From assembly GCA_937928295.1 (NCBI GenBank), contig CALEYY010000036.1, positions 1-5,730 on the forward strand: a DNA stretch of 5,730 bases, in the 5' to 3' direction. This document shows, piece by piece, positions 1 to 5,188 of this stretch. The notes beneath the pieces were generated by a model. That model worked only from the letters and a program-made list of their open reading frames with translations. It searched no databases and was not told where the DNA came from. Origin of the DNA: an uncultured Moraxellaceae bacterium (GTDB lineage Bacteria > Pseudomonadota > Gammaproteobacteria > Pseudomonadales > Moraxellaceae). How positions within the stretch are numbered: the stretch's first letter is position 1; every line of letters begins with the position of its first letter. Both the position numbers and the translations under genes were made by a program.

Positions 1-18
1 ACGACGCTCTTCCGATCT
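1..18. other. Untrimmed Illumina TruSeq adapter remnant
   Basis: Bases 1-18 read ACGACGCTCTTCCGATCT, which is identical to the last 18 bases of the standard Illumina TruSeq read-1 adapter/primer. The match ends exactly where the neighbouring acyl-CoA synthetase reading frame stops resembling its family: the last good residues are a Phe-Asp-Gly-Tyr stretch, after which the frame runs on into adapter-encoded residues. This is a sequencing artefact at a contig end, not genomic DNA, and should be masked. Confidence 0.95.
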
Positions 19-1300
19 TGTAGCCGTCGAACGGGGTCTTGTCGGTAATTTCGCCGATGAGCAGGCCGATTTCGCCACGCTTGACCTTTATCATATTGCC
101 TTTCTTGTCGCGTACCGGTGCTTCGGCATCCTTGTCGTATTTTACCAGCGCATAGGGCATGGGCGAGAAGCCGACGGTGTTGTCGAAGTTGAAAATGTTG
201 GTGAAGCCCACATTGCCTTCCGACGAGGCATACAGCTCGGCGACCTCTTCAATGCCAAAACGGTCCTTGAAACCGCCCCAGATGTTCGGGCGCAGGCCGT
301 TGCCGACCATCTTGCGTACCTTGTGCTGACGATCGGCGGCGCTGGCCGGGCGTTCCAGCAGGTAGCGGCAAAGTTCGCCCACATAGCCGATGGCCGTGGC
401 GTTGTACTTGCGGCAGTCATCCCAGAATTCGCTAGCAGAGAACTTGCGGCGCAGCGCGATGCCGGCGTTGCCAGCCAGCACCGAGCCCCAGCACACCACC
501 ATCGCGGTGGCGTGATAGAACGGCAGGGTGGCGTAGAGCACATCGTCTTGGCCGAGATTGAAGGTGAAGCCGAAGCCACCGTAAGCCTTCATCCAGCGGC
601 CATGATTGAACACGGCGGCCTTCGGCAGGCCGGTGGTGCCGGAGGTGTAGATATAGAACAGGCCGTCCTTGCGATAGGTGTGTTTGGTGGTCGGCGGGTT
701 GTAGCTCGGGCAGCCCTGCAGTTCGATGGCTAGGTTGGTCCATTCGGCGGGGGCGGTGCCGGGCTCGCTGCGCGTGTCGGCATCGGCCAGCCAGAAGCAG
801 TGGCGGGTTTCCACTTCCAGCGAGTCCTGCACATCAATCAGGCTCTGCACGCACTCGGCACCGGCGATGATGCGCTTGGGCTTCACCAGATTGACGCTGT
901 GCGTCAGCACCTTGCCGGTCTGCGCGGTATTGACCATGGCGCAGATCACGCCGATCTTGGCCAGACCGGTGACGGTCGCCAGCAGTTCCGGGCGATTCTC
1001 GATGAGCACGATGACCACATCGCCTTTCTTCAGGCCCTGAGCCAGGAAGTAGTGGGCAATGCGGTTAGACCATTGGTTGAGTGCGGCGTAAGTGACCTTG
1101 CTGTCGCGGTAGTACACGGCCACGCCATGCGGATTTTCCATCGTGGACTTTTCCACAGCCCAAGCCAGACCGACGGTTTCGGTGTTATCGGTGCTGTTCG
1201 CCATCATCAATCCGCGAATCATGCGTGGTGCTTTCAGTGCCAGAGCAGGAATCTTGCGCAGGAAATCGATAGAGCTGATGACATCTTGATGTTGAGCCAT
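19..1300 (-). CDS. Long-chain acyl-CoA synthetase, FATP/VLACS type (3' end missing)
   Basis: This enzyme would activate a long-chain or branched fatty acid with ATP and CoA to an acyl-CoA, through an acyl-adenylate. The frame gives 427 residues from the ATG at 1300 to the adapter junction at 19, with no stop. Seen in order: GDVV at 93-96; the AMP-binding P-loop motif YIYTSGTTGLPK at 216-227; LPFYHATAM at 259-267; the FATP hallmark GYVGELCRYLL at 305-315; GNGLRPNIW at 333-341; and YASSEGNVGF at 357-366. These combined motifs are typical of the FATP/very-long-chain synthetase branch rather than classical FadD. Family members run to about 600 residues, so roughly 170 are missing, including the C-terminal hinge, the ligase lid and the GDxFRWKGENVST-type motif. 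GAGG at 1310-1313, nine bases upstream, supports the start. It lies downstream of an acyl-CoA dehydrogenase on the same strand, with an intrinsic terminator in between. Membrane association or transport-coupled acylation is possible by family analogy. The exact substrate cannot be told. Confidence 0.93.
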
Positions 1301-1309
1301 GGGGGGTGT

Positions 1310-1313
1310 CCTC
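1310..1313 (-). promoter_or_regulatory. Ribosome binding site of the acyl-CoA synthetase
   Basis: On the minus strand GAGG lies nine bases before the ATG at 1300, within the sequence CGAGGACACCCCCC. It is the only purine-rich stretch close to the start and supports that start over the internal Met codons at residues 27, 32 and 33. Confidence 0.6.
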
Positions 1314-1342
1314 GACAAACTGGGCGGCATGGCCGCGCAAAC

Positions 1343-1368
1343 AAAAAAAAGAGCGCTGATAGCGCTCT
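1343..1368 (-). terminator. Intrinsic terminator after the acyl-CoA dehydrogenase gene
   Basis: On the minus strand the sequence is an 8-bp perfect stem AGAGCGCT / AGCGCTCT with a three-base ATC loop, followed immediately by eight T's (A's at 1343-1350 on the plus strand). This is a textbook Rho-independent terminator. It lies about 100 bases after the dehydrogenase stop and ends only 42 bases before the synthetase start codon. It should end most dehydrogenase transcripts. Alternatively, because it sits in the synthetase leader, it may act as an attenuator or allow partial readthrough. No folding energy was calculated. Confidence 0.85.
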
Positions 1369-1470
1369 GTTGCGTGGTCGTAACTTAACGGGGCAAGACA
1401 ACTCCCGCAAGACTTGACAGCGTTGTGACGAGGAGCAAAGTCAGAATTAACCCTGCTCCATTGCCATATT

Positions 1471-2628
1471 TCAGCGCTTTTTGCCCGGCAGGGTCCCGTT
1501 GAGCTTGCAGATGATGCCGAGCATGACTTCGTCGGCACCGCCGCCGATGGAGGCAAGACGACCGTCGCGATAGGCGCGGGCAATCGGGTTGTCCCAGGTG
1601 AAGCCCTGGCCGCCCCAGTATTGCAGGCAGCTGTCGGTGACTTCGCGCATCAGGCGGCCGGCCTTGAGCTTGGCCATCGATGCCAGCATGGTCACATTGT
1701 CGCCGGCGATATGCTGTTCGCAGACCGAATGCACGAGGCCGCGCAGGGCTTCGATCTCGGTCATCAGCTCGGCGAGGCGGAAGTGAACCACCTGCTGATC
1801 CAGCAGCGGCTTGCCGTAGATCATGCGCGAACGAGCATAGTCAGTGGTCAGCTCAACGCACTTGGTCAGACCGCCCAAGGCGCTGGCGGCACAGAAAATG
1901 CGCTCTTCCTGGAATTGCATCATCTGCATCATGAAGCCCATGTTTTCGCCACCGATGACATTACTCTGCGGCACGCGCACATCGTCAAAGAACACCTGCG
2001 CGGTGTCCGAGCTGCGCTGGCCGAGCTTGTCGATGGGCTTGGAGAACGAGATGCCCGGCGTCTTCGACGGCACGATGATCAGCGACTTGTTGTTGTACGG
2101 GCCTTCGTCGCTGGTGTTGGCGAGCAGGCAGAAGAAATCGGCCTGCAAGCTGTTGGTGATCCACATCTTGGAGCCGTTGATGACATAGTCGTCGCCATCT
2201 TTGACGGCGCGGGTCTTGATCGCCGCCACATCGGAGCCGGCATGCACTTCACTGACGGCAATCGCCGCCACCATGTCGCCCGCGATGGCCGGACGCAGGA
2301 ATTTCGCACGCAGCTCAGCCGAGCCGAAACGGGCGATGGCCGGCGTTGCCATGTCGGTCTGCACGCCGATTGCCATCGGGATGCCGCCGCAGCTGATGCG
2401 ACCCAGCTCTTCGACGACGACCATGTTGTAGGAGTAATCCAGGCCGGAGCCGCCATCGATTTCCGGCTTGCAGATGCCCAGCAGACCCAGATCGCCCATT
2501 TTCTTGAACACCTGATGCGCCGGGAAACGGCCGGCTTCTTCCCAGGCATCCACAAACGGGTTCACATCTTGCTCAACAAATTGGCGGGTTGTGCGACGCA
2601 GTGCTTCGTGTTCTTCGGTAAAACGCAT
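1471..2628 (-). CDS. Acyl-CoA dehydrogenase, LCAD/isovaleryl-type active site (citronellyl-CoA dehydrogenase AtuD-like)
   Basis: This FAD flavoprotein would oxidise an acyl-CoA to the trans-2-enoyl-CoA and pass electrons to electron transfer flavoprotein, in the cytoplasm. The 385 residues match the usual family length and are complete. Seen: acyl-CoA dehydrogenase signature 1 AVSEVHAGSD at 124-133; the FAD-contact motif WITNS at 156-160; RSSDTAQVFFDDVRVP at 205-220; and the C-terminal signature region QYWGGQGF at 336-343 with the NPIARAYRD stretch. The position of the MCAD catalytic Glu376 is Gly here (IGGGADEV, about G363). A Glu lies in the helix-G motif QFQEERI (E242, before Arg), as in long-chain and isovaleryl-CoA dehydrogenases, so E242 is the inferred base. 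From memory the sequence is very close to Pseudomonas AtuD, the citronellyl-CoA dehydrogenase of acyclic terpene catabolism, but no other atu gene is in view. GAGGG eight bases before the ATG supports the start. Substrate assignment is tentative. Confidence 0.95.
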   Translation of the reverse strand: MRFTEEHEALRRTTRQFVEQDVNPFVDAWEEAGRFPAHQVFKKMGDLGLLGICKPEIDGGSGLDYSYNMVVVEELGRISCGGIPMAIGVQTDMATPAIARFGSAELRAKFLRPAIAGDMVAAIAVSEVHAGSDVAAIKTRAVKDGDDYVINGSKMWITNSLQADFFCLLANTSDEGPYNNKSLIIVPSKTPGISFSKPIDKLGQRSSDTAQVFFDDVRVPQSNVIGGENMGFMMQMMQFQEERIFCAASALGGLTKCVELTTDYARSRMIYGKPLLDQQVVHFRLAELMTEIEALRGLVHSVCEQHIAGDNVTMLASMAKLKAGRLMREVTDSCLQYWGGQGFTWDNPIARAYRDGRLASIGGGADEVMLGIICKLNGTLPGKKR

Positions 2629-2636
2629 GTTCGGAA

Positions 2637-2641
2637 CCCTC
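2637..2641 (-). promoter_or_regulatory. Ribosome binding site of the acyl-CoA dehydrogenase
   Basis: On the minus strand GAGGG lies eight bases before the ATG at 2628. The spacing is near optimal and confirms this start, which also gives the usual family N-terminus (MRFTEEHEALRR). Confidence 0.7.
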
Positions 2642-2689
2642 GGAAATAACGCAGGCTATTTATGATTGAAGGCGCGGCCGGATTCGCGC

Positions 2690-2703
2690 TGACTCGCAAG
2701 TCA
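2690..2703. promoter_or_regulatory. Inverted repeat in divergent intergenic region, possible operator
   Basis: TGACT-CGCA-AGTCA is a perfect 5-bp dyad with a four-base centre. Allowing one bulged C at 2689 it extends by GCG/CGC (2686-2688 with 2704-2706). It lies 61 bases before the dehydrogenase start codon and 95 bases before the plus-strand membrane-protein start, in the only divergent promoter region of the window. Size and position suit a dimeric regulator site, but a short dyad can arise by chance and I recognise no known consensus. Confidence 0.25.
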
Positions 2704-2716
2704 CGCGTAACATAGT

Positions 2717-2757
2717 CGGCGACGAGGTTTTTTGCAAAACCTCAAACCGTTTTTTTT
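2717..2757 (+). terminator. Terminator- or attenuator-like hairpin in the leader of the membrane-protein gene
   Basis: GAGGTTTT at 2724-2731 pairs perfectly with AAAACCTC at 2736-2743 around a TTGC loop. A lower CGG/CCG stem (2717-2719 with 2747-2749), across a small internal loop, brings the structure directly against eight T's at 2750-2757. On the plus strand this has the form of an intrinsic terminator. No plus-strand gene ends upstream: the next gene is the membrane protein starting at 2799. It may be an attenuator in that gene's leader, a block to antisense or stray transcription, or, read as DNA, a 20-bp dyad operator between divergent genes. On the minus strand no T-run follows the hairpin. 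Confidence 0.45.
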
Positions 2758-2787
2758 GGTAACACTGCCGGTTGGCGGTCTTGCTTT

Positions 2788-2794
2788 GGGAGAG
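2788..2794 (+). promoter_or_regulatory. Ribosome binding site that decides the start of the membrane-protein gene
   Basis: GGGAGAG at 2788-2794 places GGAG six bases before the ATG at 2799. The in-frame TTG at 2772 lies upstream of this site and has no Shine-Dalgarno sequence of its own, so the ATG is the better start. Confidence 0.7.
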
Positions 2795-2798
2795 CAGC

Positions 2799-3308
2799 AT
2801 GTTGGCGAACTTAGTGGAAACGACTCAGACACACGGCTTGGATGCCTTGGCGTGGGCTGCGCCACATCAGTCATCGGTGCGCATCGCCTTGCTGTCGGCC
2901 GGTGTTCTGTTCATGACCGGCTTGCTCACCGGCCTCTGGAAGTATCTGGCGATAGCGCGCAGCCCGCAGGCACGAGCGCCTTATTATGTGGATATCGCGC
3001 ACCGGGCATCGCTGCTCTACGCCTTTGCCGCGCTGCTGATGGCGGCGATGGCAGCCTTAAGTCCGTGGTCGGTGTGCCTGACCTGGCTTGCTACTACCGG
3101 GCCCATCGTGTTTTTCTTTGCCGCCGTATTCATCTACATGATTCATGGCTGGCTCAACGACACTCGCAATCAGCTCGCCAAGCCGCATCGCCTGGGCAGC
3201 TTTACGCTGCCGGGCTGGCTGATTCATGGCTTCATGGGCGTGCTGGCTCTGGTCGAGATTGCCGGGGCGGCTGTGTTAGTGGCGGGGCTTTTTCAGAAGC
3301 TGCTTTAG
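2799..3308 (+). CDS. Conserved-looking four-helix integral membrane protein, function unknown
   Basis: The 169-residue product has four hydrophobic segments at about 28-50, 66-88, 92-115 and 140-166, with no signal peptide cleavage site that I can see, so it should sit in the inner membrane. I do not recognise a named family. Distinctive features are the loop GLWKYLAIARSPQARAPYY (about 45-63), the motif DIAHRASLLY (65-74) opening helix 2, IHGWLND (115-121) ending helix 3, and LIHGFMG (141-147) opening helix 4. Three histidines (H68, H116, H143) lie at helix ends, and Glu153 is inside helix 4; metal or haem binding, or proton handling, is conceivable but only inference. The gene is divergent from the acyl-CoA dehydrogenase and convergent with the TMEM175-like gene, 31 bases between stops. 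Codon use resembles its neighbours. The ATG is preceded by a good GGAG site. A hairpin with a T-run lies in the leader. Confidence 0.8.
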   Translation: MLANLVETTQTHGLDALAWAAPHQSSVRIALLSAGVLFMTGLLTGLWKYLAIARSPQARAPYYVDIAHRASLLYAFAALLMAAMAALSPWSVCLTWLATTGPIVFFFAAVFIYMIHGWLNDTRNQLAKPHRLGSFTLPGWLIHGFMGVLALVEIAGAAVLVAGLFQKLL

Positions 3309-3347
3309 TTCAGAGACTGCTTTAATTCAGCAGCTGCTTTTATTCGC
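3299..3347. repeat. Three imperfect tandem copies, 17-bp period, spanning two convergent stop codons
   Basis: The copies are GCTGCTTTAGTTCAG at 3299-3313, ACTGCTTTAATTCAG at 3316-3330 and GCTGCTTTTATTCGC at 3333-3347, each offset by exactly 17 bases. Copies 1 and 2 agree at 13 of 15 positions, copies 1 and 3 at 11 of 15. Copy 1 contains the TAG stop of the plus-strand membrane gene, and copy 3 contains the TAA stop of the minus-strand TMEM175-like gene. AGCTGCT (3298-3304) can also pair with AGCAGCT (3329-3335), so the region might fold, but no strong terminator is evident. Duplication by slippage is the simplest origin. Confidence 0.6.
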
Positions 3348-3924
3348 CGGTCTTGAGCAACGCATGCTCGATGCGACGATCCGGGATCAGCCACATCAGC
3401 GCCACCAGCACATACAGGCTGCCGGCGATCCATGCCTGAACGAAGGCGGCCGGAATCGCGATCAGGTAAAGCAGTATCGAGAGCTTGCCTTTCACATCCC
3501 GGCCCACGGCGGCGGCCAGCGTTGAGTCTCGGCCCTGCGTGGCAATAATGACATTTTGCAAAACCCAATAGGCAATCGCCGACATCATCAGCGTGAAGCC
3601 ATACAGAGCCGTTGGCGCGGCGGCAAAATGATTCTCGCCCATCCAGCCGGTGGCAAACGGAATCAGCGACAGCCAGAACAGCAAATGCAGATTGGCCCAC
3701 AGGATGCCGCCGTTGACACGCGGTGTGGCATGCAGCATGTGGTGGTGATTGTTCCAGTAGATGCCCACATACACAAAACTCAGCACATAGCTCAGCAGCA
3801 CCGGAATCAGCGGCAGCAGCGCGGCCGGGTCGGCACCATGTGGCACTTTTAACTCCAGCACCATGATGGTGATGATGATGGCCAGAACCCCATCGCTGAA
3901 TGCTTCGAGACGCGTCTTGCCCAT
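3340..3924 (-). CDS. TMEM175-family (DUF1211) potassium channel homologue
   Basis: Bacterial TMEM175 proteins are tetrameric six-helix channels that leak potassium and lack the classical TVGYG filter. The 194-residue product has the family's signature in helix 1, RLEAFSDGVLAI at 5-16 (conserved R5, F9, S10, D11), and the second family motif WNNHHHMLH at 57-65 after helix 2. Six hydrophobic segments fall near 9-25, 37-57, 73-93, 104-127, 147-164 and 165-180, and the length is normal for prokaryotic members. The start is the ATG at 3924: AGGAG at 3930-3934 lies five bases upstream, whereas the in-frame TTG at 3945 would put that site inside the gene. It begins 26 bases after the stop of the diguanylate cyclase on the same strand, so the two are probably one transcript. 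Family assignment is secure. Ion selectivity is by analogy, since bacterial members are only weakly potassium selective. Confidence 0.92.
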   Translation of the reverse strand: MGKTRLEAFSDGVLAIIITIMVLELKVPHGADPAALLPLIPVLLSYVLSFVYVGIYWNNHHHMLHATPRVNGGILWANLHLLFWLSLIPFATGWMGENHFAAAPTALYGFTLMMSAIAYWVLQNVIIATQGRDSTLAAAVGRDVKGKLSILLYLIAIPAAFVQAWIAGSLYVLVALMWLIPDRRIEHALLKTGE

Positions 3925-3929
3925 GATGG

Positions 3930-3934
3930 CTCCT
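3930..3934 (-). promoter_or_regulatory. Ribosome binding site that decides the start of the TMEM175-like gene
   Basis: AGGAG on the minus strand lies five bases before the ATG at 3924. It selects this start over the TTG at 3945, which has no such site before it and would add seven residues ahead of the conserved GKTRLEAFSDG beginning. Confidence 0.75.
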
Positions 3935-3950
3935 GTTTTATGCAATTTGT

Positions 3951-5105
3951 TTAGGCGACCAGCGCCTGCACTTCAATGCGATTGCGGCCATTGGCCTTGG
4001 CCGCGTACAGCGCCTCATCGGCATGCTGAATTAATTGTTGCGACGCCAGCAGCGGCGTCTTGTCTTGGCAGACTAGGCCGAAGCTGGCGGTGATCTGCAA
4101 GCGCTCGTTGCTGTCGGTTAGCACATCGGCGGCAACCAGCTGCTGGCGGCAGCGTTCCAGCACGATCAGGGCATCGGCCAGTCGCGTGCCGGGCAGAATC
4201 AGCATGAATTCCTCACCGCCGTAACGGCCCACATGATCGCCGTCGCGCACGGCGTCGCGCATGACCCGTGCAGCGATTTGCAGCACGCGATCGCCCATGG
4301 GATGACCCCAGGTATCGTTTACTTTCTTGAAGTGATCGAGATCGAGAATGACCACAGACAGCGCTGCCGGCTTGCGCTGCACGCGCGCGATTTCCTGATC
4401 GAGCAGGTCGAGAATGCTGCGGCGATTGTGCAGATTGGTCAGCGCATCCGTACGGCTGAGCTGATGGATGCGCGCTTCGCGCTCGCGCCACCAAGCCAGC
4501 ATCTGATCGGCCATCAGCGTCAGGAAAATCAGGAATGGCGCAGCAAAGAACAGCGTGCTGTTCATCCAGAACAACTCACTGCCGAGATCGGTAGGCTCTA
4601 TGCGCACGGGGGCATAGGGCAGATAGCCGAAGACGCTGGCATAGCTCAGCCCGACGACGGCGAAGAGGGCGCTGATGAAGGCCATCCACACCGGCAGGCG
4701 ATCATGCAGAATGAAGCCGAAGACCGGGCCGCCGAGCAGCACCACGCCGGAACAGAACGACAAAGTACCGATGGAGTAGCTCATCAGCACCAGGCTGAAG
4801 GCGTAGAACTGCAGCGCCACATACTGGAACAGCTGCAGATTCGGCCAGCGTCGCCGCAGCATCAGGCCGATCAGCACAATGCTGACGCCAGCCAGAATAA
4901 GCCAGGCTTCCACGATGATGAAACGATGCACCACATCGACATGGATTAGCTTGTCGCGATCCGGCCGATTCAGCACATAAAGCGACCAGAGAATGTACTG
5001 AAAATACAGCGGGATGAGCATGGCAATCAGCGTCAGCGACTTGTCTACCGCGCTCCATTCCAGCGCGGCAGCAAGCCGTAATCGCAAACTTCGGTTTAGC
5101 AGCAT
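3951..5105 (-). CDS. Membrane-bound diguanylate cyclase (six-helix N-terminal region plus GGDEF domain)
   Basis: This enzyme would condense two GTP into cyclic di-GMP at the inner membrane. Of 384 residues, about 1-205 carry six hydrophobic segments (near 24-44, 62-82, 92-111, 117-134, 138-160, 182-203), resembling a MASE-type integral sensor that I cannot assign to a named class. A short linker (WWREREARIHQLSR) leads to the GGDEF domain at about 217-380. Seen there: RTDALTNLHNRRS (218-230), the metal-binding DLDHFKKVND (255-264), the GHPMGD stretch (267-272) and the active-site loop GGEEF (296-300). The inhibitory I-site RxxD is intact (RDGD, 287-290), five residues before GGEEF, so product feedback is expected. 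The C-terminal ADEALYAAKANGRNR (362-376) is typical. No EAL domain is present. The start ATG has only a weak ACGAGA site five bases upstream. It lies 83 bases after the ABC1-kinase gene and 26 before the TMEM175-like gene. What the sensor region detects is unknown. Confidence 0.95.
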   Translation of the reverse strand: MLLNRSLRLRLAAALEWSAVDKSLTLIAMLIPLYFQYILWSLYVLNRPDRDKLIHVDVVHRFIIVEAWLILAGVSIVLIGLMLRRRWPNLQLFQYVALQFYAFSLVLMSYSIGTLSFCSGVVLLGGPVFGFILHDRLPVWMAFISALFAVVGLSYASVFGYLPYAPVRIEPTDLGSELFWMNSTLFFAAPFLIFLTLMADQMLAWWREREARIHQLSRTDALTNLHNRRSILDLLDQEIARVQRKPAALSVVILDLDHFKKVNDTWGHPMGDRVLQIAARVMRDAVRDGDHVGRYGGEEFMLILPGTRLADALIVLERCRQQLVAADVLTDSNERLQITASFGLVCQDKTPLLASQQLIQHADEALYAAKANGRNRIEVQALVA

Positions 5106-5129
5106 GACGGTCTCGTTTCTTGTTTTTAT

Positions 5130-5153
5130 GGTGACGCTGTTCAGGGTGACGCT
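5130..5153. repeat. Short direct repeat upstream of the diguanylate cyclase gene
   Basis: GGTGACGCT occurs at 5130-5138 and again at 5145-5153, identical over nine bases with a 15-base period. It lies 25-48 bases before the cyclase start codon, where a transcription factor or promoter element could sit. It could equally be a chance or slippage repeat. No convincing -35/-10 pair was found in the 83-base gap. Confidence 0.3.
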
Positions 5154-5188
5154 TTGTACAACAACCAGCCTGCTTTCCGGGAGCCGGC

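Noticed and set aside
142..743. Overlapping minus-strand open frames of 145 and 103 codons
   Set aside because: They are out-of-frame shadows of the acyl-CoA synthetase, whose true frame runs without a stop from 1300 to the adapter and carries all the family motifs.
1369..1470. TTGCGG - 17 bases - TAAGTT as a sigma-70 promoter for the synthetase on the minus strand
   Set aside because: Only three of six bases match in each box, which is not enough to call it.
1621..2649. A 342-codon plus-strand open frame opposite the acyl-CoA dehydrogenase
   Set aside because: It mirrors a strongly matched dehydrogenase gene. Its His/Ala/Arg/Asp-rich composition is typical of antisense shadow in GC-rich DNA and shows no domain.
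2744..2752. AAAC-C-GTTT as a PsrA-like fatty-acid regulator site
   Set aside because: As I recall, the PsrA consensus has two to four bases between the half-sites. Here there is only one, and the sequence is better explained as the base of the hairpin and its T-run.
2772..2798. Upstream TTG start for the four-helix membrane protein
   Set aside because: It has no Shine-Dalgarno sequence before it, and the strong GGGAGAG site lies between it and the ATG at 2799.
3925..3945. Upstream TTG start for the TMEM175-like gene
   Set aside because: The AGGAG site lies downstream of this TTG and is correctly spaced for the ATG at 3924.
4233..4949. A 238-codon plus-strand open frame opposite the diguanylate cyclase
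   Set aside because: It is the antisense of a secure GGDEF gene, with a His/Gln/Ala/Glu-rich product, no family motif and no ribosome binding site that I could see.
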